Notes under the pieces: model-generated | The model's database searches: none | The model's input: only the letters and a program-made list of their open reading frames with translations | What the model was told of the DNA's origin: nothing | Position numbers and translations under genes: made by a program | Part shown: one piece after another, positions 1 to 6,602 of the stretch | How the letters are laid out: every line of letters begins with the position of its first letter | Numbering within the stretch: the first letter of the stretch is position 1 | Assembly: GCA_051005235.1 (NCBI GenBank) | Contig: JBPCJO010000076.1 | Coordinates: forward strand, 1-19,222 | Reading direction: 5' to 3' | Length of the DNA: 19,222 bases | Origin: JALQXV01 sp051005235 | GTDB taxonomy: Bacteria > Patescibacteriota > Saccharimonadia > Saccharimonadales > 2-12-FULL-41-12

Positions 1-365
1 TCTACCAACCCAATCGGCACCGCCGTAAAGAAGTCGATCTTACCGTTATGAGCCAAAATCTCAAACGAAACATGGCGCTGCCCATAAAACTGCCGCTTAA
101 AGTTCTTCTCAAAGGTGCTAGCAATAACGCTATACAAAATCTGAGCTTTAGAAATATTCTCGTCGGTCACATCGCGGACATCGCGGTTACCGGCATCAGT
201 GTCGTCACTGGGCGGCGGCAAATGGATCAGCAATGGCACCATCTTGAGGCCGCGCTCAAAGTTTTTTTGCTCCCGTAACACCTTACGAGACTGAAAAAAG
301 ATGATCGGCCCCACAATCAACGCCAAACACAAAACTCCAACAAATAGGGCGATAATAGTTGCCAT
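1..365 (-). CDS. Membrane-anchored conserved protein, N-terminal part (cut by window edge)
   Basis: The frame is open from an ATG at 365 to the window edge, so about 121 N-terminal residues are visible and the C-terminus is missing. Residues about 3-24 form one hydrophobic segment (start MATIIALFVGVLCLALIVG), followed by a basic stretch (SRKVLREQKN), so the rest is probably cytoplasmic. The visible soluble part, with a segment reading YGQRHVSFEIL and an ending IDFFTAVPIG, resembles the N-terminal domain placed ahead of large VirB4/TraG-like or DUF87-type ATPases in CPR genomes. That is inference from memory; no ATPase motif falls inside the window. The start lies 3 nt after the stop of the proline-rich gene upstream (369-809), so the two are probably translated together. 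Confidence 0.6.
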   Translation of the reverse strand, partial: MATIIALFVGVLCLALIVGPIIFFQSRKVLREQKNFERGLKMVPLLIHLPPPSDDTDAGNRDVRDVTDENISKAQILYSVIASTFEKNFKRQFYGQRHVSFEILAHNGKIDFFTAVPIGLV

Positions 366-368
366 TTG

Positions 369-809
369 TTACATCCCCGGAGCCGTTCCAATATCCTTGC
401 TATAACGTTTTTTCATGTAGTCAGCCCGAATTTTGTTAAGTTCTTGTTGTTGCGTAAAAGGATCCTCGGCCGTATGCTCAACGATCTGCTTGGCCTTTAC
501 AACCCATTCTTTCTCGATCAGGTCGTTGTCGCCAGCCTCTTCCGGCAGCGCCACTAACGACCGTGAGTCAGGTATCGTCTGTTCGCTATCTGGCGGGACC
601 GTAACCGCTGGCAATGGCTGGCCAGCCGACACATCAATATCGGACATCGGTGGCGGCAACGGCGGCAACGGCGGCAACGGATCCGGCGACGCCGGAAGCG
701 GCGAATCAGTAGAAGCCGTCGTCGGAGCCGGCACAGACGTTGCGCCCGGGTCTGGCGAAGCCGTCGGTTGCACCGACGGGAGTATATCGTTAGCTTGCGG
801 GTTATCCAT
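369..809 (-). CDS. Proline-rich hypothetical protein
   Basis: 146 residues from an ATG at 809. The N-terminal half is low-complexity and rich in Pro, Ala, Ser, Thr and Asp, including a PLPPLPPLPPP run at about residues 44-54. The C-terminal half (about 90-146) looks folded or helical and charged (KEWVVKAKQIVEHTAED, then a segment ending in YMKKRYSKD). There is no signal peptide or membrane segment. A longer frame using TTG at 821 overlaps a perfect TATAAT box, so the ATG at 809 is preferred and the mRNA would be almost leaderless. It is the first gene of a two-gene unit with the membrane protein at 1-365. Function unknown; the conserved C-terminal half next to a putative ATPase suggests an accessory role in the same complex (inference). 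Confidence 0.7.
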   Translation of the reverse strand: MDNPQANDILPSVQPTASPDPGATSVPAPTTASTDSPLPASPDPLPPLPPLPPPMSDIDVSAGQPLPAVTVPPDSEQTIPDSRSLVALPEEAGDNDLIEKEWVVKAKQIVEHTAEDPFTQQQELNKIRADYMKKRYSKDIGTAPGM

Positions 810-820
810 AATTACTACCA

Positions 821-826
821 ATTATA
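821..826 (-). promoter_or_regulatory. -10 box for the proline-rich gene, near-leaderless
   Basis: A perfect TATAAT on the - strand ends 11 nt before the ATG at 809. Transcription would start about 4-6 nt before the start codon, leaving no room for a Shine-Dalgarno sequence. No convincing -35 box was seen. Confidence 0.5.
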
Positions 827-844
827 CCAGAGAGCTATCTGTTT

Positions 845-1189
845 TTAGAACTTATTAATATAGACGGTCGCCGCTAGTACAATCAACGCCATCAAAAGCG
901 CGTCGGCCGTCGAAATGCCGCCCGTTGACTGCAAGATCATTACTACCGTTATTATACTGGCCCCCGTCAGTGCCACCGTCCGCCGCTTACGCGGCCGCGT
1001 CTTTAACAGCTTCAACTTATCCATCCCCACCTGAAACGCGCTAAACGCAATAAAAAAGAGCAATAACACCGGTACTACCAGTAATCCAATAGACACCTGG
1101 CTAGGGTTGGTAAAGGTCAAGAATGTACCCAGGCCAACCGTACAAATTCCGAGTGCTATCGCATATCTATGTTTGACGTAACTATTCAT
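845..1189 (-). CDS. Small multi-pass membrane protein of unknown function
   Basis: 114 residues with about four hydrophobic segments (residues about 9-27, 34-53, 71-87 and 92-111). A basic, cytoplasm-facing loop (KLLKTRPRKRR) lies between the second and third. There is no recognisable catalytic motif. It ends 36 bp before the start of the proline-rich gene on the same strand, but that gene has its own -10 box, so they may be separate units. No Shine-Dalgarno sequence precedes the ATG. I do not recognise the family beyond its resemblance to small CPR membrane proteins. Confidence 0.65.
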   Translation of the reverse strand: MNSYVKHRYAIALGICTVGLGTFLTFTNPSQVSIGLLVVPVLLLFFIAFSAFQVGMDKLKLLKTRPRKRRTVALTGASIITVVMILQSTGGISTADALLMALIVLAATVYINKF

Positions 1190-1231
1190 AATTCTAAGCT
1201 GTATTTAATCATAAAAATTGTTTTCAATTAA

Positions 1232-1262
1232 TTTAAAATAAATAGAGCCCCATTTGGGGCTG
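1232..1262 (-). terminator. Intrinsic terminator of the - strand small RNA
   Basis: Stem AGCCCC (1261-1256) with GGGGCT (1251-1246), a 4-nt loop, then a U-rich tract (CTATTTATTTT) on the - strand. Confidence 0.6.
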
Positions 1263-1450
1263 CTATTTAATGTATTCTAAGGCGCCGTTGGGACGATAAA
1301 ACCGCTCAATTAATTTACTGTATAGCGCTTATCGTCCGCCTGGCTTTGACTGACCGCTCACTATTGCTTTAGGCATAGCGAGCGATAAATGGTTGAGTTG
1401 TAAATCTGTGTTATGGCATTTCTGTTTTCACTTTTTGTTTTAAGATTTAT
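1232..1450 (-). ncRNA. Predicted small RNA of about 220 nt, unknown class
   Basis: A strong sigma70-like promoter (TTGACA, 17 bp, TAGTAT) at 1485-1457 points into this gene-free stretch, and a GC-rich hairpin at 1261-1246 followed by a U-rich tract ends it. Between them are two further stems: one pairs 1384-1375 with 1364-1355 (10 positions, one mismatch), the other pairs 1337-1329 with 1299-1291 (GGACGATAA, 9 perfect pairs). No open reading frame of note lies inside. Promoter, paired stems and terminator together support a structured RNA. I cannot match it to 6S, SRP or tmRNA by their conserved motifs. Confidence 0.55.
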
Positions 1451-1456
1451 GTTTCC

Positions 1457-1485
1457 ATACTACTACGGATTTAGCATCTTGTCAA
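1457..1485 (-). promoter_or_regulatory. Sigma70-type promoter for the - strand small RNA
   Basis: TTGACA at 1485-1480, a 17-bp spacer, then TAGTAT at 1462-1457. The predicted start is near 1450. Confidence 0.6.
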
Positions 1486-1488
1486 TAC

Positions 1489-1574
1489 TTATTAGTTGTA
1501 TCTATAACTACAATACAGATGCAATATAAAATTAGACAGATGTATAACCATTATTTATTAGTTGTATTTATAAC
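1489..1574. repeat. Two-copy direct repeat of 20 bp, 66 bp apart
   Basis: TTATTAGTTGTATCTATAAC at 1489-1508 recurs at 1555-1574 with one change (C to T). The first copy lies directly upstream of the -35 box of the small RNA promoter (1485-1480), so it could be a tandem protein-binding site. Only two copies are seen and there are no cas genes, so a CRISPR array is not supported. Confidence 0.4.
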
Positions 1575-1641
1575 ATCAGTAATTTTTTATTTTTTTTGTG
1601 GCATCAAAGCTTTACAGCAATACTCTCTCATATTTACCAAG

Positions 1642-1842
1642 CTATACGACTGCAAAACTTGGTAAATAAATAGTAAGATTTTTACTAAAAATGAGTACCT
1701 TTATATGCTCCACTGTCGATTTAAATTCCTCCCAACAACGCACTTCAGGCCAGCCCATAGTTATTTTGACTCTATCCTTAATACCACAATAATTCTCAAA
1801 TAGGGGTATCTGCTGCTGCCCTGTATAGCTCCCTAGAACCAA
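1642..1842 (-). CDS. Doubtful 66-residue ORF
   Basis: The frame has a possible TTG start at 1842 and stays open upstream to about 1900, with no ATG, Shine-Dalgarno sequence or good promoter. The translation contains a plausible protein-like stretch (MGWPEVRCWEEFKS), but I do not recognise a family. It may be a remnant of a decayed gene in an otherwise AT-rich non-coding region, or chance. Confidence 0.2.
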   Translation of the reverse strand: MVLGSYTGQQQIPLFENYCGIKDRVKITMGWPEVRCWEEFKSTVEHIKVLIFSKNLTIYLPSFAVV

Positions 1843-1960
1843 GACCTGCCTTTTTAGGTTAATGAATGAGTGAGCTAGGTACGTTCTTTGTTAATTGAGG
1901 CATATTCGTATATATGGAGAATAAGAAAGAATGTTTTTAGAGTGCTAAATAGGACTATAT

Positions 1961-2037
1961 TAATCGTATATAAAACGTATATACTACCCACTCCTGTTAG
2001 TGGTATATACTCCGTATATACAAAATATATACGATTA
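1961..2037. repeat. Palindromic repeat family R2, copy A (77 bp)
   Basis: An outer perfect inverted repeat (TAATCGTATAT at 1961-1971 and ATATACGATTA at 2027-2037) encloses further CGTATATA half-sites spaced about 11 bp apart, around a C-rich centre (CCCACTCCTGTTAG). A second copy with the same layout lies at 12243-12324. The periodic half-sites suggest binding of a dimeric or oligomeric protein; a small non-autonomous mobile element is the other possibility. It lies about 130 bp upstream of the promoter of the small RNA at 2205. Confidence 0.6.
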
Positions 2038-2169
2038 GTTACTACACTTTTAGAGGTGTACTAGCCTAACAAAATTATACTCATAAGGCATAATGAATTA
2101 TAAAGCGACGTTCCAAGCGCTAATAATAGCTGATAAAAAAGTTATGCACAGCAAATAAGCTAAACCGTG

Positions 2170-2198
2170 TTGACACCGTTAATCAGTGTGTATAAGAT
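2170..2198 (+). promoter_or_regulatory. Sigma70-type promoter for the + strand small RNA
   Basis: TTGACA at 2170-2175, a 17-bp spacer, and TAAGAT at 2193-2198. The predicted start is near 2205. Confidence 0.55.
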
Positions 2199-2204
2199 GT
2201 GTAT

Positions 2205-2354
2205 AGTACTTGAGTAAATTAAGTACTCGAAAATAAAAACGTTTCTCTAAACAACGGCTTCTCGCAAGCCGTTGTTCCATACAAAAGATGGAACGTTAAA
2301 GCTAAAACAAAGTAACAAAAACTTTGAGCAGCCCACCAAAAGGGCTGCTTTTTA
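2205..2354 (+). ncRNA. Predicted small RNA of about 150 nt upstream of comM
   Basis: After the promoter come a 7-bp hairpin (2205-2211 with 2221-2227), an 11-bp perfect hairpin with a 5-nt loop (AACAACGGCTT at 2250-2260 with 2266-2276), a third 7-bp stem (GTTCCAT 2274-2280 with ATGGAAC 2288-2294) that shares 3 nt with the second and may be an alternative, and a strong terminator at 2327-2353. The terminator ends 64 bp before comM, so this is a separate transcript or a 5' leader that attenuates comM. Class unknown. Confidence 0.6.
2327..2353 (+). terminator. Intrinsic terminator upstream of comM
   Basis: AGCAGCCC (2327-2334) pairs perfectly with GGGCTGCT (2342-2349), followed by a run of T. 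The stem resembles the AGAGCAGC/GCTGCTCT terminators at 6840 and 7881. Confidence 0.75.
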
Positions 2355-2417
2355 ATTGCGCAGGCAAGCTCACAAAGTTAATAATTATTTAATATATAAC
2401 CGTTACAGTCATTTACT

Positions 2418-3920
2418 ATGGCAGGTATAAAAAGCATCATCGAACATGGCGGCAACGGAATTATTATTACCGTCGAGTGCCATATCTCTAATTCACTGCC
2501 TAATATAGTAGTGGTCGGCTTTGCGCATCGCTCAATCGACGAAGCCCGCGAACGTATCCGGGGCGCACTGGCCAGCAGTAATATACCGATCCCGCGTAAA
2601 CGCATCACCCTCAACCTGGCTCCGGCTGACATACCAAAAGAAGGTTCGGGCTTTGACCTTGCAATGCTGCTGGCCATTTTAGCCAGATCGGGCATGGTCA
2701 AACAGTTACCAGACGCCCAGACTATTGTTATGGGTGAGGTCGGGCTAGAAGGCTCTATCCGACCTATCCGGGGTATTATAGGTAAAATTTTGTCGGCACA
2801 GGCGTACGGCATGACGTCCTTCTGGATCCCAGCCGAAAACATGGCGCAGGCCAGCCTGATCCCTGGTATTAGGCTCTATCCCTTTGCTACCGTCGGCGAG
2901 CTGTACGTTCAGCTTAATCAATCAGATATGCCAGAGCCGCAACGGCTAGCCCTACCGCAGTACGCGGCCACGAAACACCGGTTAACAATGGACGATATCG
3001 TTGGGCAGGCCCAGGCTAAGCGGGCGCTGGTCATCGCTGCCGCGGGGCACCACAATATATTGCTGAACGGCCCGCCGGGTACTGGCAAAAGCATGTTGGC
3101 CCAGGCTTTACCGAGCATTATGCCCGACCTCAACACCACAGAGCTGCTTGATGTTACCCATCTGCATAGCCTGGCGAATAAAAGATACGACCAGATTATA
3201 ACCGTGCGCCCTTTTCGGGCGCCGCACCATAGTGCCAGTATGAGCGCTTTGTTAGGTGGCGGGTCTGGTCCGCGCCCGGGCGAGGTCAGCTTAAGCCACC
3301 ATGGCATTTTATTTCTTGATGAGCTGCCAGAGTTTAAGCCGACTGTTATCGAAGCGCTACGCCAGCCACTCGAAGATCGGCGCATTACCGTAACCAGAGT
3401 CAAAGACAGCGTGACCTTTCCGGCTCACTTTCTTTTGGTTGCTACCGCCAACCCCTGCCCCTGCGGATTTCATGGCAGCGATCAGTCGTGCACCTGTTTG
3501 CCAACTAAAAGGATCGGCTATCAAAAAAGGTTGTCGGGCCCAATTATGGATCGGATTGATTTGTATATAGACACTACAAAGGTCCCCCACGACCAATTAC
3601 TAAAGTCGCACAATGTAAACGAGGCCAAGTCGAAGCAATGGCAAGCCCAGGTAGCAACCGCCCGAGCCGTTCAGCTCAAGCGTTCTGGCAAACTCAATAG
3701 CGAACTTAGCAACGCCGAGCTAAACCAGGCCGCTCAACTCGCGCCCGCCACGACGTTGGTTCTCAATCAGGCCGCCGCGCGCATGAGCCTGTCAGCCCGT
3801 GGCTACATTCGGACCCTCCGCGTCGCCCGGACGATCGCCGACCTCGAGCAAAGCCCGTCCGTCACCGCCATACACATCAGCGAAGCACTCCAGTACCGAA
3901 GAAAGTTGCCGTCCAGTTGA
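2418..3920 (+). CDS. comM: ComM/YifB family Mg-chelatase-like AAA+ ATPase
   Basis: 500 residues, full length for the family. The N-terminal ChlI/Lon-like domain occupies about residues 1-165. The AAA+ domain carries Walker A GPPGTGKS at 218-225 and Walker B ILFLDEL at 297-303. A Cys-containing NPCPCG element at 345-350, with further Cys at 358 and 360, is typical of YifB proteins, and R379 lies in the expected MDRID arginine-finger region. A helical C-terminal Mg-chelatase domain follows. In other bacteria ComM is a hexameric helicase that promotes branch migration during natural transformation; that role here is by family. The ATG at 2418 has no Shine-Dalgarno sequence. The gene is preceded by a small RNA and terminator and ends 67 bp before infC. 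Confidence 0.93.
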   Translation: MAGIKSIIEHGGNGIIITVECHISNSLPNIVVVGFAHRSIDEARERIRGALASSNIPIPRKRITLNLAPADIPKEGSGFDLAMLLAILARSGMVKQLPDAQTIVMGEVGLEGSIRPIRGIIGKILSAQAYGMTSFWIPAENMAQASLIPGIRLYPFATVGELYVQLNQSDMPEPQRLALPQYAATKHRLTMDDIVGQAQAKRALVIAAAGHHNILLNGPPGTGKSMLAQALPSIMPDLNTTELLDVTHLHSLANKRYDQIITVRPFRAPHHSASMSALLGGGSGPRPGEVSLSHHGILFLDELPEFKPTVIEALRQPLEDRRITVTRVKDSVTFPAHFLLVATANPCPCGFHGSDQSCTCLPTKRIGYQKRLSGPIMDRIDLYIDTTKVPHDQLLKSHNVNEAKSKQWQAQVATARAVQLKRSGKLNSELSNAELNQAAQLAPATTLVLNQAAARMSLSARGYIRTLRVARTIADLEQSPSVTAIHISEALQYRRKLPSS

Positions 3921-3974
3921 CCTCTGTTGTCTAACCTGTTATAATTCCAAGTCATATCACCGCATATTAATTAA

Positions 3975-3990
3975 AGGAGATACGTCAATT
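3975..3990 (+). promoter_or_regulatory. Shine-Dalgarno and AUU start of infC
   Basis: AGGAG at 3975-3979 stands 8 nt before ATT at 3988-3990; no ATG, GTG or TTG is suitably placed. This fixes the infC start and predicts negative autoregulation by IF-3. Confidence 0.8.
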
Positions 3991-4518
3991 AGTAAACACA
4001 CTCGCCTGAATCAAGCGATTCGGGCAAGCAGCCTCCGGGTGATCGATGAAGAGGGCCAGCAAGTAGGTGTGTTAACGCGGGCCGAAGCGTTACAGCTCGC
4101 CAGCGACCGCGAACTCGATTTAGTCGAGATTTCGCCAGAAGCAAACCCACCGGTAGCTAAAATAGTCGACTGGGGTAAGTACAATTACCAAAAGACTAAA
4201 CAGCTACAAAAAAGCAAACGCCACGCCAAGGCCCTCGAGGTCAAACAGATGCGTTTTGGCCTCAAGATCAGCGACCACGACCTCGGCACCAAACTCAAGA
4301 AGGTCACCGGCTTTCTTGATGCGGGGCACAAAGTAAAGATCGTTATCTTTTACCGGGGCCGCGAATTGGCCCACAAAGAGATCGGTTTTACACTAGCCAC
4401 CAAGGTCATCGAGCAGTTCAACGACACAATCACCGTCGATCAACCACCCCAGCTAGCCGGCAAGCAACTAATTTTCGTTATAAGGAGTAATCAGAATGCC
4501 AAAACTAAAGACGCATAG
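3988..4518 (+). CDS. infC: Translation initiation factor IF-3, AUU start
   Basis: IF-3 binds the 30S subunit, keeps the subunits apart and proofreads the start codon. The frame is open far upstream, but the IF-3 family begins near NQAIRASSLRVID, and the best start is ATT at 3988 with a strong AGGAG (3975-3979) 8 nt upstream, giving 176 residues. An AUU start is the classic arrangement through which IF-3 represses its own synthesis, because IF-3 rejects non-standard start codons. The N-terminal domain, linker (YNYQKTKQLQKSKRH-like) and C-terminal domain (KQMRFGLKISDHDL) are all present. The last 23 nt overlap the start of rpmI. First gene of infC-rpmI-rplT. Confidence 0.93.
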   Translation: MSKHTRLNQAIRASSLRVIDEEGQQVGVLTRAEALQLASDRELDLVEISPEANPPVAKIVDWGKYNYQKTKQLQKSKRHAKALEVKQMRFGLKISDHDLGTKLKKVTGFLDAGHKVKIVIFYRGRELAHKEIGFTLATKVIEQFNDTITVDQPPQLAGKQLIFVIRSNQNAKTKDA

Positions 4519-4693
4519 CGGCACCAAAGACCGCATCAAAGTCAGTAAAAACGGTAAAGTCATGCGCCGTCACACCGCCATTAATCACTTTTTAAAGAAA
4601 AAGAGCGCCTCGACTAAGCGTACCTTCGCTGGTGTCGAAGAAGTCACCGGCAAAAACGCCCGTAACATGAAACGAAAGTTAGGACTACGATAA
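4496..4693 (+). CDS. rpmI: 50S ribosomal protein L35
   Basis: 65 residues, the usual L35 length, very basic, beginning MPKLKTHSGTKDRIK and containing a KVMRRHTAINHFLKKKSAS core. AAGGAGT lies just upstream of the ATG inside the end of infC, with which it overlaps by 23 nt. The stop TAA shares one base with the ATG of rplT (TAATG), so the two are translationally coupled. L35 is a component of the large subunit. Confidence 0.95.
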   Translation: MPKLKTHSGTKDRIKVSKNGKVMRRHTAINHFLKKKSASTKRTFAGVEEVTGKNARNMKRKLGLR

Positions 4694-5037
4694 TGAGAGT
4701 TAAAAGAGGCGTTACTACACGCCAGCGCCATAATAAAATCCGTAAAGCCACTAAAGGCTTTACCCGATCAAACCGATCCAGCATCAAGCGCGGTAAGCAG
4801 GCCTTAACAAAAGCCTTGGTTAACGCCACCCGCGACCGCAAAGACCGCAAGCGAAGCTTCCGCGCCCTCTGGAACACCCGCATCAACGCGGCCGCCCGCA
4901 TTAACGGCACCACCTACAGCCGCCTTATCGCCGGCCTTAAAAAGAACAAAGTCGAAGTAGACCGCAAAATCTTAAGCGAACTAGCCGTCAACGAACCCGC
5001 CGCCTTTGCCGAAATCGTCAAAGTCGCCAACAAATAA
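4693..5037 (+). CDS. rplT: 50S ribosomal protein L20
   Basis: 114 residues, typical of L20. The very basic N-terminal extension (MRVKRGVTTRQRHNKIRK) inserts into 23S rRNA during early 50S assembly, and the globular C-terminal domain (RINAAARINGTTYSRLIAG) follows. Its start overlaps the rpmI stop by one base. In other bacteria L20 represses the rpmI-rplT mRNA; no specific operator was identified here. It is followed by palindrome R1a and converges with rnpB. Confidence 0.96.
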   Translation: MRVKRGVTTRQRHNKIRKATKGFTRSNRSSIKRGKQALTKALVNATRDRKDRKRSFRALWNTRINAAARINGTTYSRLIAGLKKNKVEVDRKILSELAVNEPAAFAEIVKVANK

Positions 5038-5073
5038 CCCGATTTTGTTATTAGCTCTCACCCATTTATCGGT

Positions 5074-5118
5074 ACTATACCTGCGTTTCATTAAATTTTA
5101 ATGAACCCGAGGTATAGT
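5074..5118. repeat. Palindromic repeat family R1, copy a (45 bp)
   Basis: Outer arms ACTATACCT and AGGTATAGT surround the family core TTCATTAAAnTTTAATGAA. It lies between the convergent genes rplT and rnpB. Other copies are at 8124, 9909 and 15853. It lacks the GC-rich stem and T-run of an ordinary terminator. Confidence 0.75.
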
Positions 5119-5161
5119 GCCCACATTACATGTTCCAAACTAAACCACCCCTGTTAAAAAC

Positions 5162-5189
5162 AAAAAGTCCTCAAGAAAGAGGACTTTTT
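5162..5189 (-). terminator. Bidirectional intrinsic terminator after rnpB
   Basis: AAAAAGTCCTC (5162-5172) pairs with GAGGACTTTTT (5179-5189) around a 6-nt loop. It lies 6 bp past the 3' end of RNase P RNA and also faces rplT. Confidence 0.8.
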
Positions 5190-5194
5190 AAGGT

Positions 5195-5591
5195 GTCAGA
5201 TTACGTGTAAGCCGGGTTCTGTCCACCAATAAAGGTGGGCTGATCATCTATCTAGTTATACCGTTGCCGGCACAATTAAGCGGATTTTATGAATACCGGA
5301 CGGCGGGAACCAAAGCACGATATTCTCCTTGCAACAAACAGGGTTTACCTTCTTCGGCAGTCACCTGCAAAAGCTGTGAGCTCTTACCTCACTCGTTTCA
5401 TCCTTACCCCGCACCTTCATTCTCAGTTTTAGCAACGTTGTTGATTTTAAGAACAAAGGTGCGGGGCGGTTTCGTTTCTGTGGCACTTTCCCTAAGGTTA
5501 CCCTTGGTCGCCGTTAGCGACTGTCCTTCCCTACGTTGCCCGGACTTTCCTCCTAAACAATAAAGTTCAGGCGATCAGCTAATAATCTGAC
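5195..5591 (-). ncRNA. rnpB: RNase P RNA (catalytic subunit of tRNA 5' processing)
   Basis: On the - strand the universally conserved 5' region (GAGGAAAGTCCGGGC, near 5555-5541) and the 3' region (ACAGAACCCGGCTTA, near 5223-5209) are both present. The ends are fixed by a perfect P1 helix: 5591-5583 (GTCAGATTA) pairs with 5203-5195 (TAATCTGAC), giving about 397 nt. A TATAAT box ends 7 nt upstream and a terminator follows 6 bp downstream, so it is its own transcription unit. RNase P matures the 5' ends of tRNAs and would be expected to act on the tRNA-like RNAs at 6603 and 7650 if they form a proper acceptor/T-arm stack. Confidence 0.96.
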
Positions 5592-5597
5592 CTGTTA

Positions 5598-5603
5598 ATT
5601 ATA
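5598..5603 (-). promoter_or_regulatory. -10 box of rnpB
   Basis: A perfect TATAAT on the - strand, 7 nt before the base that begins helix P1. The -35 region is weak. Confidence 0.65.
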
Positions 5604-5646
5604 CCACTCGTGGCAAGATAATAAGACATGCGAGACACGAGCCGCG

Positions 5647-6303
5647 CTACTGAGCGTCGAGGCATTCGTTAACCATGGCATCGGCCAGCTTATTCAACGC
5701 CCGCGGCACATAGGTAAATGTAATACGCTCAAACTTTGGTATCAGCGCCGTAATCGCCGCGTGGTGCGGCATCAGTTCTTGGTTCTTCATCTTCCAAAGC
5801 CCCTGCACTTGATTAACGACCAGCGTGCTATCCATATAAACCTCAAGCTCTTGAACACCCAGCTTAATAGACGCCTCAAGCCCAGCCTTTAAAGCCTGAT
5901 ACTCCGCTTGGTTATTAGTCGTCACCCCTAAATAACCGCTATCTTTTTTTACAACGTTATCTTCCATATCCAAGATGACGTAACCAAGCGCCGACGGGCC
6001 CGGATTCCCGCGTGAACCGCCGTCGGTGTACAGTTTTGCCTTCGGTAGTGCCGCCGACTTACGAACGCTGCGAACATCGTCAACCGCATCTGGGGCAGAA
6101 GGCCCGGCCGGCATAAACCCAGCAATATCGAGCACCGCAAAATCTCGCTCAGCGTCCTTAGACACATCGCGGGCTTTAAGAAACCACTGCTCGCCCGAAC
6201 CCGAATGCCACTCCGATACGCCGTACCAAAGCTTGATCGGCTCAATCAGCCGCTCGGCGGTTTCGTTACGATAATTAGTATAGGTAATTTTTATTTGCTT
6301 CAT
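5647..6303 (-). CDS. RNase HI-family protein with an N-terminal WYL-like domain
   Basis: 218 residues. Residues about 88-215 are an RNase H fold with all four acidic catalytic residues in place: D94 (LYTDGGSRGNPGPS), E134 (NNQAEY), D158 (MDST) and D208 (LAD). RNase HI removes RNA from RNA:DNA hybrids such as Okazaki primers and R-loops. Residues about 1-62 resemble the WYL-type beta domain (pattern IEPIKLWYGVSEWH, then QWFLKARD and RDFAVLDI), a ligand-sensing or nucleic-acid-binding module usually found in regulators; a Pro/Ala linker joins the two. The fusion differs from classic one-domain RNase HI. It is 8 nt downstream of the dehydratase gene at 6312 and probably co-transcribed. Confidence 0.88.
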   Translation of the reverse strand: MKQIKITYTNYRNETAERLIEPIKLWYGVSEWHSGSGEQWFLKARDVSKDAERDFAVLDIAGFMPAGPSAPDAVDDVRSVRKSAALPKAKLYTDGGSRGNPGPSALGYVILDMEDNVVKKDSGYLGVTTNNQAEYQALKAGLEASIKLGVQELEVYMDSTLVVNQVQGLWKMKNQELMPHHAAITALIPKFERITFTYVPRALNKLADAMVNECLDAQ

Positions 6304-6311
6304 GTCAGCCT

Positions 6312-6542
6312 TTAATTACTCATATCGATTGCGTGTGCCAACTGTTGGTCTTTTTCGGTTATTTCGTTGCCCGCAGAATGAGTTGTTAGCCATAGCTCTA
6401 CAACATTATAGGAGTTAGTGATGGTCGGGTGATGGTTTAACTCCTTAGCGCAGACCGCAACTTTAGTCATAAACTCAAACGCCTCATCGAAGTCCTTAAA
6501 CTCAAATTTTTTATATAACGAATTGTCTTTTTCTTGCCACAT
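6312..6542 (-). CDS. Pterin-4a-carbinolamine dehydratase (PCD/DCoH) family protein
   Basis: 76 residues, slightly short for the family (usually about 90-110). It contains the signature H37-H38-P39, then NSYNVVELWLTTHSAG with H55 and a closing ITEKDQQLAHAID. PCD dehydrates 4a-hydroxytetrahydrobiopterin after aromatic amino acid hydroxylation. No hydroxylase is seen in this window and CPR bacteria usually lack biopterin pathways, so another role, such as a pterin or molybdopterin side reaction or a stand-alone fold, is possible. The ATG at 6542 has no Shine-Dalgarno sequence; a TTGGAT-18-TAAACT promoter would start transcription close to the start codon. Confidence 0.85.
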   Translation of the reverse strand: MWQEKDNSLYKKFEFKDFDEAFEFMTKVAVCAKELNHHPTITNSYNVVELWLTTHSAGNEITEKDQQLAHAIDMSN

Positions 6543-6602
6543 ATCTGTTAGTTTACTTGAAAGCGTCGTTCTTATCCAATTTATCTCAAATAATAATCAG
6601 GC

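Noticed and set aside
1489..1574. Possible CRISPR array
   Set aside because: Only two 20-bp repeats, no third unit, no leader pattern and no cas genes nearby.
3799..3987. N-terminal extension of IF-3
   Set aside because: Overlaps the end of comM, has no IF-3 similarity, and the strong AGGAG with ATT at 3988 gives the family-typical start.
5264..5563. 99-residue ORF on the + strand
   Set aside because: Lies entirely inside the RNase P RNA gene, antisense to it.
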